A DNA stretch of 64,000 nt from Methylobacterium sp. GXS13 (GTDB taxonomy: Bacteria; Pseudomonadota; Alphaproteobacteria; Rhizobiales; Beijerinckiaceae): assembly GCF_001455965.1 (NCBI RefSeq), contig NZ_LKKO01000001.1, forward strand, positions 248,001 to 312,000. The letters run 5' to 3'. Below the pieces are notes generated by a model, which searched no databases, was not told the origin of the DNA, and saw only the letters and a list, made by a program, of their open reading frames with translations. A program made the position numbers and the translations under genes. Positions 43,614 to 52,793 of the stretch are shown one piece after another. How positions within the stretch are numbered: the stretch's first letter is position 1; every line of letters begins with the position of its first letter.

Positions 43614-44636
43614 CTACCGCTGCTCGCTGCGCTCGTTGGCCAGCCGTTCGGCGCGGGTGCGCTCGTCGGCGGAGAGCCCCGACAGCGTCTGGTCGAGCCA
43701 GGCGTCGGACAGGCCCTGCGCGGCGGCGGCGAGGTTCCAGGCCGCGGCCTCGATCGGGTTTTTCGCAACGCCCCGGCCGACCGCATAGAGCCGGGCGACC
43801 CGGTTCTGCGCGATGGCGTTGCCACGGGAGGCGGCGTGCAGGAAATAGCGGGCGGCCGACCGCTCGTCCTTGGTCACGCCGTTGCCGTTAAACAGCAGGA
43901 TCGCGTACTCGACCTCGCTGGCGAGATCGCCGTTATCGGCCCCGCGCCGGAACCACTGGGCCGCCTGGCTGGCGTCCTTGGGGACGCCGCGGCCCTGGAG
44001 ATAGAGCACGCCCAGATCGTGCTGGGCGGGGCCGATCTCGGCATCCGCGGCCTTGCGGAACTGCGCCGCGGCCGCGGTCTCGTCGGCGGTGGCGCCGGTG
44101 CCGATCAGGATCAGGCCGAGATTGTAGGCTGCCGTGGCCGAGCCGTTGGCGGTGGCCTGTTCCAGCCAGCGCCGGCCGGCCTTCGGGTCCTTCGGCATGC
44201 CGCGGCCGTCCAGCGCCATCAGGCCGAGCGACGACATCGCGGCGGCGTCGTTCTGGGCGGCCGCGAGCCGATACCATTCCGCCGCCTTCACGGGGTTCTG
44301 CTTGACGCCGAGCCCCTGGTTGTAGAGCTCGCCCAGCAGCGTCATCGCCGGCGCGTCCTTCGGGTTTGCCTCGATGCGCTTCGTCGCTTCCCGGAAGGCG
44401 GTGACGTACTGGCCGCGCTGGTAGGCGCCGTAGGCGAGATCCGCCGGCTGGCCGCTGGCGGGCGGGACGGCCCCCCGGGAATAGTTCGGCGTATAGGGGC
44501 TGGGCAGCTCCGGCATCGTCCTCTTGTCGGACGGTGCCGCGGTCTTCCCCGGGTCGAGCGGCCCGGACCCGGCCAGCGCCGGCATCGGCAGCGCCGCAAC
44601 CAGGAAAACCGCGAAACGCAGGGCGCGGAGGCTCAC
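43614..44636 (-). CDS. Sel1-repeat exported protein
   Basis: 340 residues from GTG 44636, which overlaps the stop of the ThiE-like gene (GTGA). A signal peptide (SLRALRFAVFLVAALPMPALAG) is followed by a proline-rich region and about six Sel1/TPR-like repeats, such as GELYNQGLGVKQNPVKAAEWYR, GLMALDGRGMPKDPKAGR and GVLYLQGRGVPKDASQAAQW. Repeats of this type bind other proteins, often in envelope stress or secretion. It closes the gap-pgk-fba operon. Confidence 0.88.
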   Translation of the reverse strand: MSLRALRFAVFLVAALPMPALAGSGPLDPGKTAAPSDKRTMPELPSPYTPNYSRGAVPPASGQPADLAYGAYQRGQYVTAFREATKRIEANPKDAPAMTLLGELYNQGLGVKQNPVKAAEWYRLAAAQNDAAAMSSLGLMALDGRGMPKDPKAGRRWLEQATANGSATAAYNLGLILIGTGATADETAAAAQFRKAADAEIGPAQHDLGVLYLQGRGVPKDASQAAQWFRRGADNGDLASEVEYAILLFNGNGVTKDERSAARYFLHAASRGNAIAQNRVARLYAVGRGVAKNPIEAAAWNLAAAAQGLSDAWLDQTLSGLSADERTRAERLANERSEQR

Positions 44637-45277
44637 GCCGCCTGCCCCGCCAGTACGGCCTGCGCCCGGGCGACGGCGTCGGGCTCGGCCAGCCACAAGC
44701 CACTCTCCAGGCCGACAAACTCGGCGCCGGTGGCCGCCAGCGGACCGATCTCGTCCGCCGCCGCCGCGACCGCGACGCACGGCGTCTCGAAGATCTCGAC
44801 CCACCATTCGGCGCGGGCCAGCACCGTCTCGGCCTCGGGGGCGACGCCGTCCGGATAGACACCGCCGACCATGAGGTAGTCGATGCCGGCCTCACCCGCC
44901 TCCATGGCGCCGTGCTTGGTCTCCAGCCCGCCCGCCCCGAGGATGCGGCCATCCCGAAGTCGGTCGCGCAGATCCTTCAGGTCGCGCGGCTTGTCGACAT
45001 GCACGCCGTCGGCCCCGCCCCGGGTCGCCACCGAAACAAGATCGCCGGTGAAGCCCGGGCAGGCCACCACCAGGGCCGCCCCGGTCTCCTGTGTGATCGG
45101 TGCGATCTGCTTGACCCGGGCGGTGAGCCCGCGCTCGTCGGTGGCGGCGATGCGCAGGATCACCGCCGCCACATCGCCCGCCTTGCAGGCCGCGCTGAGC
45201 GCGGCCGCGAAGGCGTCCATGCCATCGGCATCCAGGTTGTGGGGCCCGAGAAGGGCGAGGCGTTGCTGACTGCTCAT
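44633..45277 (-). CDS. Thiamine-phosphate-synthase-like protein (ThiE/TenI family)
   Basis: 214 residues, beta/alpha-barrel of the ThiE family: TRGGADGVHVDKPRDLKDLR is the conserved GADGVH block, RILGAGGLETKHGAMEAGE the phosphate/substrate region and GIDYLMVGGVYP the late barrel strand. The N-terminal pyrimidine-binding residues of true ThiE are not obvious, so it may not make thiamine phosphate. No other thi gene is in the window. It lies between fba (20 nt upstream) and the Sel1 gene (overlap). Confidence 0.75.
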   Translation of the reverse strand: MSSQQRLALLGPHNLDADGMDAFAAALSAACKAGDVAAVILRIAATDERGLTARVKQIAPITQETGAALVVACPGFTGDLVSVATRGGADGVHVDKPRDLKDLRDRLRDGRILGAGGLETKHGAMEAGEAGIDYLMVGGVYPDGVAPEAETVLARAEWWVEIFETPCVAVAAAADEIGPLAATGAEFVGLESGLWLAEPDAVARAQAVLAGQAA

Positions 45278-45297
45278 CGGACGGGTCGGTCGGCGCG

Positions 45298-46368
45298 TTA
45301 CTGCGGGCCGATCTTCGGATCCAGCGAGCCGCTGGCGTAGCGCTTGGCCATCTCGGAGACGGAGATCGGCCGGATCTTCGAGCCCTTGCCGGCGGTGCCG
45401 AACTCCTCGAAACGCTGCTTGCACAGCTTGGTCATCGCCTCCATCGCGGGCTTCAGATACTTGCGCGGATCGAACTCGGACGGGTTCTCGGTGAGCACCT
45501 TCCGGATCTGACCGGTCATCGCCATGCGGTTGTCGGTGTCGATGTTGATCTTGCGCACGCCGTGCTTGATGCCGCGCTGGATCTCCTCGACCGGCACGCC
45601 CCAGGTCGGCTTCATCTGGCCGCCATACTGGTTGATGATGTCCTGCAGGTCCTGCGGCACCGAGGACGAGCCGTGCATGACGAGATGGGTCGTCGGCAGG
45701 CGGCGGTGGATCTCCTCGATCACGTTCATCGCAAGCACGTCGCCGTCGGGCTGGCGGGTGAACTTGTAGGCGCCGTGGCTGGTGCCCATGGCGACCGCGA
45801 GCGCGTCGACCTTGGTGGCCTCGACGAACTTCACCGCCTCGTCCGGGTCGGTGAGCAGCTGGTCGTGGCTCAGCGTGCCCTCGGCCCCGTGGCCGTCCTC
45901 GGCCTCGCCCTGGCCGCTCTCCAGCGAACCGAGCACGCCGAGCTCGCCTTCCACCGAGACGCCGGCCCAATGGGCCATCTTGGTGACGTTGCGGGTGATC
46001 TCGACGTTGTAAGTGTAATCCGCCGGGGTCTTGCCGTCGGCCTTCAGCGAGCCGTCCATCATCACCGAGGTGAAGCCGTACTGGATCGCGGTGGCGCAGG
46101 TCGCTTCGTTGTTCCCGTGGTCGAGATGCATGCAGACCGGGATGTGCGGGTAAATCTCGACCAGGCCGTCGATCAGCTTGGCCAGCACCACGTCGTTGGC
46201 GTAGGCGCGGGCGCCACGGCTCGCCTGCAGAATCACCGGCGAGTCGGTGGCGTCGGCCGCCGCCATGATCGCCAGACCCTGTTCCATGTTGTTCAGGTTG
46301 AACGCGGGTACGCCGTACTCGTGCTCGGCCGCGTGGTCGAGGAGCTGCCTCAGGGTAATCCGTGCCAT
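45298..46368 (-). CDS. fba: Fructose-bisphosphate aldolase, class II
   Basis: Splits or forms fructose-1,6-bisphosphate using Zn2+. 356 residues. Seen: [20 protein letters not shown] motif as [20 protein letters not shown] with the zinc histidine and catalytic aspartate, [17 protein letters not shown], and [17 protein letters not shown], plus [17 protein letters not shown] with the phosphate site. The length and the CbbA-like sequence point to the type found with Calvin-cycle or gluconeogenic operons. It follows pgk and a small unknown gene; transcribed from the gap side. Confidence 0.97.
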   Translation of the reverse strand: MARITLRQLLDHAAEHEYGVPAFNLNNMEQGLAIMAAADATDSPVILQASRGARAYANDVVLAKLIDGLVEIYPHIPVCMHLDHGNNEATCATAIQYGFTSVMMDGSLKADGKTPADYTYNVEITRNVTKMAHWAGVSVEGELGVLGSLESGQGEAEDGHGAEGTLSHDQLLTDPDEAVKFVEATKVDALAVAMGTSHGAYKFTRQPDGDVLAMNVIEEIHRRLPTTHLVMHGSSSVPQDLQDIINQYGGQMKPTWGVPVEEIQRGIKHGVRKINIDTDNRMAMTGQIRKVLTENPSEFDPRKYLKPAMEAMTKLCKQRFEEFGTAGKGSKIRPISVSEMAKRYASGSLDPKIGPQ

Positions 46369-46429
46369 GGTGGTCTGTCTTCCCGCTTGCCGTCTGGTGG
46401 TCCGCCCGATCGCCGCCGGCGCCGGAAAT

Positions 46430-46666
46430 CTAGTGTGCCTCGCCGTCCAGGCCGGCGATCAGGTTCTCGATGTCCTTGACGCAGGCATCGAATTCGCCGG
46501 CCGAGGCGCGCATCGTCGCGAGCAGGGCGAAGGCCTTGCTCTGATCCTGCGGGATCGTGGCTTCGAGACGATCGATACGCGCCAAGGTCTCGGTCCGCGA
46601 TTGCACGATCTTCGCCTGAACGTCCCTCAGGATCTCGATCGTCACCGTTTCCAGATTCTCGCTCAT
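46430..46666 (-). CDS. Small coiled-coil protein between pgk and fba
   Basis: 78 residues, acidic and helical ([40 protein letters not shown]), with one cysteine ([15 protein letters not shown]). No membrane segment, signal peptide or motif. It sits alone between pgk (84 nt) and fba (61 nt) on the operon strand, so it is likely expressed with glycolytic enzymes. The function is unknown; a coiled-coil adaptor would fit. Confidence 0.7.
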   Translation of the reverse strand: MSENLETVTIEILRDVQAKIVQSRTETLARIDRLEATIPQDQSKAFALLATMRASAGEFDACVKDIENLIAGLDGEAH

Positions 46667-46750
46667 CGACTCGTCCCTGGCCGCTGGTGGCCAAGCTCTA
46701 GATAGGTGTGCGACGACGCCGGGCGAGAACCCGATGCCGCCGCCCGGTTG

Positions 46751-47953
46751 TCAGCCCCTGGCCCGCAGCGCCTCGACGCCCGGCAGGGCCTTGCCTTCGA
46801 GCCATTCGAGGAAGGCGCCGCCCGCGGTGGAGACGTAGGTGAAGTCTGCGGCCACGCCCGCATGGTTGAGGGCGGCCACGGTGTCGCCGCCGCCGGCGAC
46901 CGAGACGAGCTGACCGGTCTTGGTGCGCGCAGCTGCGTGCTGGGCGGCCGCAACGGTCGCGGCATCGAAGGGCGCGAGCTCGAAGGCGCCGAGCGGGCCG
47001 TTCCAGACCAGGGTCTTGGCGTCGTCGATGGCGGCGTTGATCTCGGCGACCGAGCGCGGGCCGGCATCGAGGATCATGCTGCCCTCGGGCACGCAATCCA
47101 CCGGCACGGTCTCGTGCGGGGCCTGGGCCTTGAATTCGGTCGCCGCCACGGCGTCCACCGGCAGGATGATCCGGCAGCCGGCTTTGTCCGCTGCCGCCAG
47201 GATGCGGGTGGCGGTCTCGGCCAGATCCTTCTCGCACAGGGACTTGCCCACGCCCTTGCCCTGCGCATGCAGGAAGGTGTTGGCCATGCCGCCGCCGATC
47301 ACCAGCATGTCGACCTTGGCGACGAGGTTCTCCAACAGATCGATCTTCGACGACACCTTGGCACCGCCGACGAGCGCGATGACCGGGCGCTGCGGCGCCT
47401 CCAGGCCCTTGGTCAGGGCTTCGAGCTCCGCCTGCATCTCGCGGCCCGCAAAGGCCGGGAGGCGGTGGGCCAGGCCCTCGGTGGAGGCGTGGGCGCGGTG
47501 GGCCGCCGAGAACGCCTCGTTGACGTAGATGTCGCCGTTGGCCGCGAGCGCGTCGGCGAAGGCCGCCTCGTTCTTCTCCTCGCCAGCGTGGTAGCGCGTG
47601 TTCTCCAGGAGCAGGACGTCGCCGTCCTTTAGCGCCGCAATGGCCCTGGCCGCCTCGTCGCCGACGCAATCGGCGGCGAAGGCGACGGTGCGGCCGAGCG
47701 CCTGGCTCAGCGCCGGTACCACCGGCGCCAACGTATCCTTCGGCTCGCGCTTGCCCTTGGGGCGGCCGAAATGGGCCAGCAGGATCACCTTGGCGCCCGT
47801 GTCGGCGACCTCCCGGATGGTCGGGACGACGCGCTGGATCCGGGTTGCGTCGGTGACGCGACCGTTCTCCATCGGCACGTTGAGATCGACGCGCATCAGC
47901 ACGCGCTTGCCCGTCAGGGAACCGGCGTCGTCGAGGGTGCGGAAGGCGCTCAT
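46751..47953 (-). CDS. pgk: Phosphoglycerate kinase
   Basis: Transfers phosphate between 1,3-bisphosphoglycerate and ADP. 400 residues. Seen: [20 protein letters not shown] (start of the N domain), [15 protein letters not shown] with the substrate-binding Hxx[43 protein letters not shown] and [14 protein letters not shown] with the nucleotide glycine loop. Normal length. Second enzyme of the gap-pgk-fba run. Confidence 0.98.
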   Translation of the reverse strand: MSAFRTLDDAGSLTGKRVLMRVDLNVPMENGRVTDATRIQRVVPTIREVADTGAKVILLAHFGRPKGKREPKDTLAPVVPALSQALGRTVAFAADCVGDEAARAIAALKDGDVLLLENTRYHAGEEKNEAAFADALAANGDIYVNEAFSAAHRAHASTEGLAHRLPAFAGREMQAELEALTKGLEAPQRPVIALVGGAKVSSKIDLLENLVAKVDMLVIGGGMANTFLHAQGKGVGKSLCEKDLAETATRILAAADKAGCRIILPVDAVAATEFKAQAPHETVPVDCVPEGSMILDAGPRSVAEINAAIDDAKTLVWNGPLGAFELAPFDAATVAAAQHAAARTKTGQLVSVAGGGDTVAALNHAGVAADFTYVSTAGGAFLEWLEGKALPGVEALRARG

Positions 47954-47975
47954 GCGGTCCTGTTCGGGTCGGTGA

Positions 47976-48434
47976 TTACTGAACGGTGGTGGTGGCCGGC
48001 GCCGGGATCAGGCGGTCGAGATTCAGCCGTTGCACCGCGACCAGCAGCACGACGGTGAGGATCGCGGTGATCACCGCGGTCAGCACCAGCGCCCCGGTGC
48101 CGGGCAGGCGCCGGGTGCGATCGGCGAGACCGCGCATTTCGGTGCGCAGGGCGGCGAGGTCGGATTGCCGGGCGGATTCGTTCATCCGGTTGGCGGCGTT
48201 CTCGACCTTGTCCTCGACCCGGGACAGCAGCGCCTCGGAGCGGGCATACTTGTCCTCGATCCGCGAACACTTGTCTTCGATGCGCGCGAGCTGATCGATG
48301 AGATGGCTGGCCGGCAGACCCTGCGCCGGCGTCGTGGCGACCGGAGTCGCGGTCGGCGGTGGCGGAACGGGTTTCGGCGCGGGCGTTACGACAGCGCCCT
48401 GTCCGCTCGACGTGCCCTGCGAAGCGTCGGTCAT
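47976..48434 (-). CDS. Coiled-coil single-pass membrane protein between gap and pgk
   Basis: 152 residues. A proline-rich N-terminus ([18 protein letters not shown]) is followed by a long coiled coil (about 45-105; [20 protein letters not shown] shows imperfect repeats of RIEDK), then a hydrophobic helix ([20 protein letters not shown]) near the C-terminus. The N-terminus is probably cytosolic. It sits between gap (86 nt) and pgk (23 nt). Function not recognised; the topology would allow it to tether a cytosolic partner to the membrane. Confidence 0.75.
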   Translation of the reverse strand: MTDASQGTSSGQGAVVTPAPKPVPPPPTATPVATTPAQGLPASHLIDQLARIEDKCSRIEDKYARSEALLSRVEDKVENAANRMNESARQSDLAALRTEMRGLADRTRRLPGTGALVLTAVITAILTVVLLVAVQRLNLDRLIPAPATTTVQ

Positions 48435-48519
48435 CCCGGGAGAATTCCTGGTTCGAGGTGAGGCCGTTCGGTCCTGGAAGACGCCCGCCGGCCCTGAGAC
48501 GGTCGGCGGGCGGCGCGCT

Positions 48520-49524
48520 TCAGATGAGCTTGGCCATCGCCACGGCCGTATCGGCCATGCGGTTCGAGAAGCCCCACTCGTTGTCGTACCAGGTCAGGAT
48601 GCGCACCAGCACGCCGTCCATCACCTTGGTCTGGTCGAGATGGAAGGTCGAGGAATGCGGGTCGTGGTTGAAGTCGATCGACACGTTCGGCTGGTCGGTG
48701 ACGCCGAGCACGCCCTTGAGCGGGCCGGCGGCGGCGGCCTTGATCGCGTCGTTGATCTCCTGGACCGAGGTCGCGCGCTTGGCCGTGAACACCAGGTCCA
48801 CCGCCGAGACGTTCGGGGTCGGCACGCGGATCGCCGTGCCGTCGAGCTTGCCCTTCAGCTCCGGCAGGACCAGGCCCACAGCCTTGGCGGCGCCGGTCGA
48901 GGTCGGGATCATCGAGAGCGCGGCGGCGCGGCCCCGGTAGAGATCCTTGTGCATCTGGTCCAGCGACGGCTGGTCGTTGGTGTAGGAGTGGATCGTGGTC
49001 ATGAAGCCGCGCTCGATGCCCACCGCCGCGTCCAGCACCTGGGCGACCGGCGCCAGGCAGTTGGTGGTGCAGGAGGCGTTCGAGACGACGAGGTGCTCGC
49101 GCGTGAGCTTGTCGTGGTTGACGCCGTAGACCACGGTCAGGTCGGCGCCGTCGGCCGGGGCCGAGACCAGGACGCGCTTGGCGCCGGCATCGAGATGGGC
49201 CTTGGCCTTGTCCTTCGCGGTGAAGATACCGGTGCACTCCAGCGCGATGTCGACGCCGAGATCGCGGTGCGGCAGCTCCGCCGGGTTGCGCACGGCCGTG
49301 ACCTTGATGCGCCGGCCGTTGACCACCAGGAACTCGCCGTCCACCGCGACCTCGCCGGGGAAGCGGCCGTGCACGGAGTCGAAGCGGAGCAGGTGGGCGT
49401 TGGTTTCCACCGGGCCGAGATCGTTGATCGCCACGACCTCGATGTCGGTCCGGCCGGCTTCCGCGATCGCGCGCAGCACGTTGCGGCCAATGCGTCCGAA
49501 CCCGTTGATGGCAACCTTCGTCAC
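48520..49524 (-). CDS. gap: Glyceraldehyde-3-phosphate dehydrogenase, type I
   Basis: Interconverts glyceraldehyde-3-phosphate and 1,3-bisphosphoglycerate with NAD(P). 334 residues. Seen: [20 protein letters not shown] at the N-terminus, [38 protein letters not shown] with the catalytic cysteine, [17 protein letters not shown] and [17 protein letters not shown] [10 protein letters not shown]. First enzyme of the operon with pgk and fba. The transketolase gene that often precedes gap in related genomes is not here. Confidence 0.98.
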   Translation of the reverse strand: MTKVAINGFGRIGRNVLRAIAEAGRTDIEVVAINDLGPVETNAHLLRFDSVHGRFPGEVAVDGEFLVVNGRRIKVTAVRNPAELPHRDLGVDIALECTGIFTAKDKAKAHLDAGAKRVLVSAPADGADLTVVYGVNHDKLTREHLVVSNASCTTNCLAPVAQVLDAAVGIERGFMTTIHSYTNDQPSLDQMHKDLYRGRAAALSMIPTSTGAAKAVGLVLPELKGKLDGTAIRVPTPNVSAVDLVFTAKRATSVQEINDAIKAAAAGPLKGVLGVTDQPNVSIDFNHDPHSSTFHLDQTKVMDGVLVRILTWYDNEWGFSNRMADTAVAMAKLI

Positions 49525-50122
49525 GGCGTCACTCCTTCCTGATGCGGCTCACCGCGCGCCGGACCCGCGGGGCGGTCTCGGCTGGCCCGCCTCCAAGCCG
49601 ACCGGGCCGGGCGGCTCTGGGCGGGCGGGTTTGAACCTGCGATGAACCGGGCCGGGAGAGGCCGGGCTCCGCCACCCTCACGCGTCGGCTCCGACGGCGG
49701 CGGCTGGGGCCTCGGGACTGTCACGGACCGGCCATCCGGCATGTCTGGCAGTATGTCTCTTGCGGTCTCTTTCGAGAGCGCGCGGCTGTCTAACATGGCG
49801 CCTCCACCTGTCAAACGCACGCCTGTGACAAACACGGGCGTATCCCACATCCAATAAACAGGCGCGGGTGACGGCGATTGCTGAGCCGCGCGGGTTACAG
49901 CCTTTGGCAATCACAATGCACGCGCCACGGGCCGTCAGCCTGTCCTTCGCGCGCGCTTGCGCCGACCCGCTCTCCAGTGCGGCGCCGCTTTGGCGGGCGG
50001 GCGCCGACATTTCGGACTGGCATTCCGGGCGCATCCGGCCGAAACTTGCACCCCCGAAGCATCGACGTCGCCCGAAAGCCGGACCCCCGGTTCGGGACGA
50101 TGCGTGCGGCGAGCGGAGCCCC
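49525..50122. other. 598-bp intergenic region between gap and the DUF4164-like gene
   Basis: Divergent regulatory region. Besides the candidate gap promoter described separately, it contains an imperfect hairpin ACGCCTGTG/CACGGGCGT (49819-49841) and several GC-rich blocks. No gene, tRNA or known riboswitch fold was recognised. Open frames crossing it have no homology and lie in both strands, as expected by GC bias. Confidence 0.5.
49787..49814 (-). promoter_or_regulatory. Candidate promoter for gap
   Basis: On the minus strand TTGACA (plus 49809-49814) and TAGACA (plus 49787-49792) are 16 bp apart. Transcription would start about 250 bp before the gap ATG and yield a long leader. Closest match to a sigma-70 promoter in this region; unproven. 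Confidence 0.35.
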
Positions 50123-50413
50123 ATGGCCGACGACAGCACAGAGACGACGCGCCCGATCGACGACGCCTTCGCCCGGCTCGACGCCGCGCTGGCCCGCCTG
50201 GACGCGGTCGTGGCCCGCCGCCTGGAGGCCGACGTTGCGCCCGACGACCGGGATGCCGAGCTGGCGCTGATGGACGAGGACCGGGCGGGCCTGCGCGCCG
50301 CCCTCGACGCGGCGAGCGCCCATCTCGCCGATGTCGAGGCCACGACCGGCGTGGTGGGCCAGAGGCTCGACCGCGCGATCGAGACGGTGCAGGGCGTGCT
50401 CGGCCGCGCCTGA
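50123..50413 (+). CDS. Small coiled-coil protein upstream of zapA (DUF4164-like)
   Basis: 96 residues, acidic, almost entirely helical: AFARLDAALARLDAVVARRL and a later LDAASAHLADVEATTG, LDRAIETVQGVL. It resembles the DUF4164 proteins that sit next to zapA in alphaproteobacteria; a role with ZapA at the division ring is inferred from position. ATG 50123 follows GGAGCC. The zapA start is 29 nt after its stop. Confidence 0.75.
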   Translation: MADDSTETTRPIDDAFARLDAALARLDAVVARRLEADVAPDDRDAELALMDEDRAGLRAALDAASAHLADVEATTGVVGQRLDRAIETVQGVLGRA

Positions 50414-50442
50414 CCCGAACGCCCCGCCGCACGGAGCTGCTG

Positions 50443-50838
50443 TTGCCCCAGATCAACGTGACTATCGACGGAAAGCTCTACCGCATGGCCTGCGGCGCCG
50501 GCGAGGAGGCCCACCTCACCGGGTTGGCCGAGAGTTTCGGGGCGCGCATCGGCGAGATGCGCCAGAGTTTCGGCGAGATCGGCGACATGCGCCTGCAGGT
50601 GATGGCCGCCCTCACCATCGCCGACGAGCTGGCCGAGCTGCGCACCCGCCACGCCGCCCTCGAGGCCGAAACGGCCGCGCTGCGCCAGACCGCCGAGGCC
50701 GCCGAGCGCAGCCGCGCGGAGGACGCCGCCCGGGCGGCCGATGGGATCGGGCGGGCGGCCGAGCGGATCGGGAAGCTGGCGGATTCGCTGGGTGGGAGCG
50801 GCGCGGGGAAGGGTGGGGTGGCGCGGGAAGTGGTGTGA
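50443..50838 (+). CDS. zapA: Cell-division protein ZapA
   Basis: Binds FtsZ and cross-links its filaments at the septum. 131 residues from TTG 50443 (GGAG six bases upstream); the next CTG could also serve. Seen: PQINVTIDGKLYRMACGAGE, EEAHLTGLAESFGARIGEMR and MRLQVMAALTIADELAEL, the usual ZapA globular domain, then a C-terminal coiled coil of about 55 residues that is longer than in E. coli. In many relatives a 6S RNA or 5-formyltetrahydrofolate cyclo-ligase gene follows; here it does not. Confidence 0.9.
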   Translation: MPQINVTIDGKLYRMACGAGEEAHLTGLAESFGARIGEMRQSFGEIGDMRLQVMAALTIADELAELRTRHAALEAETAALRQTAEAAERSRAEDAARAADGIGRAAERIGKLADSLGGSGAGKGGVAREVV

Positions 50839-50847
50839 GAGAGCAAG

Positions 50848-50887
50848 AGTAAAATCTTACCACGTTCGGTTGGTAGAGATTTTTACT
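50848..50887. terminator. Hairpin at the zapA/AT-rich boundary
   Basis: Imperfect inverted repeat AGTAAAATCTTACCA (50848-50862) and TGGTAGAGATTTTTACT (50871-50887) with an 8-nt loop, 9 bp after the zapA stop. Read on the plus strand, the inner stem TACCA/TGGTA is followed by GAGATTTTT. It marks the exact point where composition changes from GC-rich to AT-rich. Confidence 0.65.
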
Positions 50888-51004
50888 TGGCAGGCAACGG
50901 GATAGAGTTCTTAAACTCGGATTGTTCCACGCACACCAAAAGAATAACTGACACCATTTTCGTCGGAGATAGTTGTAGAACCACGTCTCATCTTGGGTCG
51001 AGCT

Positions 51005-51036
51005 TGCCGATCCATATGACAGATTATGGATCGGCA
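51005..51036 (-). terminator. Hairpin after the orphan gene
   Basis: Perfect 12-bp stem TGCCGATCCATA/TATGGATCGGCA with an 8-nt loop, 8 bp beyond the stop of the minus-strand orphan gene. No T run follows, but its place directly behind the gene suggests a transcription end. Confidence 0.6.
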
Positions 51037-51043
51037 GCTAAAA

Positions 51044-51613
51044 TCATGAAACAGAGGCCTGAAGACCACTTGCGTCATCCAGCAAAGGCCTAATGAAGAT
51101 CGTAACGAGGCGCCAGACGATTGTATCGCCATCGGCGAGCGTCTGACCGTTTTCGGAAGGTTTTTGACTATACGGTATGACCTTCCTCTCGAGCGAGCCT
51201 TTCAGTAGACGATTTTTATCGACGAAGTTGCTGTCATAGACATAATACTGCCATGAGAAAATAAATCTATCATCCGGATTGTAGGAGACAAATCTTTTGC
51301 TATCTGGAGATAATGTTCCGCTGCTATCTTTGCCGACGTAAGTTCCGGCCGCATATTCCCGGCGTGGCTCTGCAATCTGTCGTGATTTTGCCGGTGTACG
51401 GTGTATAATTTTGATTTCGTTCAGGAATTCGCGGCGCCCTGCCCCTAGAGAGCCGCAAAAATCGAAGATAGGACGCGTTGTATTTGGATCAGCGAGATCC
51501 AGCCTGCGTGCTTCCATCATGACTTCTTTGATACTGCAGTTTGAGGGCATGTGTATATCTTCCCTCTGATAATACATGCCCGCCACATCTAAACTGACGT
51601 GAATGATGGACAT
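51044..51613 (-). CDS. Orphan protein of unknown function in an AT-rich island
   Basis: 189 residues from ATG 51613, chosen because GGAGGAG lies 8 bases before it; nine further codons upstream lack a ribosome-binding site. Starts MSIIHVSLDVAGMYYQREDI. It is rich in aromatic, lysine and asparagine residues and uses A/T-ending codons (many AAA, GAT, TAT) unlike its neighbours. No signal peptide, membrane helix or motif; two cysteines only (NCSIKE, FDFCGS). The mid part FVSYNPDDRFIFSWQYYVYD looks beta-rich. Probably acquired by transfer. Function not recognised. Confidence 0.7.
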   Translation of the reverse strand: MSIIHVSLDVAGMYYQREDIHMPSNCSIKEVMMEARRLDLADPNTTRPIFDFCGSLGAGRREFLNEIKIIHRTPAKSRQIAEPRREYAAGTYVGKDSSGTLSPDSKRFVSYNPDDRFIFSWQYYVYDSNFVDKNRLLKGSLERKVIPYSQKPSENGQTLADGDTIVWRLVTIFIRPLLDDASGLQASVS

Positions 51614-52094
51614 TCTGGCTCTCCTCCGCAACGATTTCAATATAAGACGAAAACTTAAAAAGGAAAAGCTTTTTTAACTATCTAATCGACCGCACACTCT
51701 TTCGATTGCTGTAATTAATTTACAGTGTTGGGCATAAATGTTGAATTTTAACGGCGATTAAAAAATTTAGCACTGCTCACGAAGCAGATAAAGGCTTGTT
51801 ATATAATATTAAATCAAAGACAAATATTTTATGGAGCAAATCCCAGTGAAACTTCATCACTTCGAGTTGATATTTGTCTCACGCTTAAGCCGCGCCCCAC
51901 GTGGTGGGTCTATTCAGTCCCTTGCAGCATCTGCAAATGGAGCCGCCGCTGACGTCGAATATTGCGTCAATTCATACGTTCACACACTGCGCTCAGTCCT
52001 GGGGAACCAATCAAGAGATGGTCGCACTTCCAGCTGGCAGGGCTGCGGCGTTCGGTGGGAGGCGTGACGGCACGCCGTAGCGCACCATCCTCCC
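51614..52094. other. AT-rich intergenic stretch
   Basis: The first 220 bp are very AT-rich (runs such as AAAAGCTTTTTTAACT and ATAATATTAAATC), then composition returns to GC-rich by about 51890. A 6-bp inverted repeat CTGTAA/TTACAG with a 5-bp spacer lies at 51709-51725 about 100 bp before the orphan gene, a possible operator. On the minus strand TATATT (near 51641-51646) could be a -10. A 78-codon plus-strand frame from 51831 has no ribosome-binding site and is not called. Confidence 0.55.
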
Positions 52095-52766
52095 TCAACC
52101 CACCGTCTCCGCGATATACCGCCCCAACGCCGCCGCGGCCCGCAGCATGTGCGCGCGCATCCGCCGGGCGGCCAATTCCCCATCGCCTTCGGCAATCGCC
52201 GAAAGAATCTCGCCGTGCTCGTCCCGGGAGCGGCGGATCCGGTCGGCGTGGCGGAGCTGGGTCCGGCGGAAGGCGGCCAGGCGCTCGCGAATCGCCAGGG
52301 CCTGCTCGGCCATGAAGCCGTTATGGGTCGCCGCGTAGAGCGACTCGTGGAAGGCGCGGTTGAGCCGGTCGTAGGCGTCCACATCCCCGGCCTCCACGGC
52401 GGCGGCGGAATCCTCGTGGAGGTCCATCAGCCGGCCGCGCTCCAGCGGCGTCATCCGGTAGGTCGCGAGCCGGGCGCACATCGCCTCGATCTCCGCGGTG
52501 GTCTCGAACATGTCGGCGATGCGCTCGGGCGTCAGCCGGGCCACCACCACGCCCCGCCGGGGCCCGGCCTCCACCAGCCCCGAGGCCGCGAGCTGGCGCA
52601 GCGCCTCCCGCACCGGCGTGCGCGAGGCGCCGTAGCGCTGGGCGAGGTTCTGCTCGTCGAGGGCCGTGCCGGCCGGGAGCTCGCCCGAGGTGATCGCATC
52701 GGTGAGCGCGTTGCGGATCCGGTCCGAGAGCAGGCCGCTGTCGATCTTCTGGAATTCGCCGTGCAT
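52095..52766 (-). CDS. GntR-family regulator (FCD/FadR subfamily)
   Basis: 223 residues. N-terminal winged helix (about 12-75; LSDRIRNALTDAITSGELPA, LAQRYGASRTPVREALRQLA) and a C-terminal FCD ligand domain with RLATYRMTPLERGRLMDLHE and DAYDRLNRAFHESLYAATHN, where histidines bind a metal and carboxylate ligand. Located at the end of the madLM strand and opposite the mdc genes, it is the likely malonate-responsive regulator of the locus, comparable in role to MdcY. It is 27 nt downstream of madM. Confidence 0.9.
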   Translation of the reverse strand: MHGEFQKIDSGLLSDRIRNALTDAITSGELPAGTALDEQNLAQRYGASRTPVREALRQLAASGLVEAGPRRGVVVARLTPERIADMFETTAEIEAMCARLATYRMTPLERGRLMDLHEDSAAAVEAGDVDAYDRLNRAFHESLYAATHNGFMAEQALAIRERLAAFRRTQLRHADRIRRSRDEHGEILSAIAEGDGELAARRMRAHMLRAAAALGRYIAETVG

Positions 52767-52793
52767 CGATTGGTCCCGCGCCCTCGCGGATGC

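Noticed and set aside
50887..51132. Short frames on both strands between zapA and the orphan gene
   Set aside because: They overlap a hairpin and each other and begin at weak or absent start signals.
51831..52067. 78-codon plus-strand frame leaving the AT-rich island
   Set aside because: No ribosome-binding site, composition drifts along it, and no motif; kept only as a mention in the intergenic entry.
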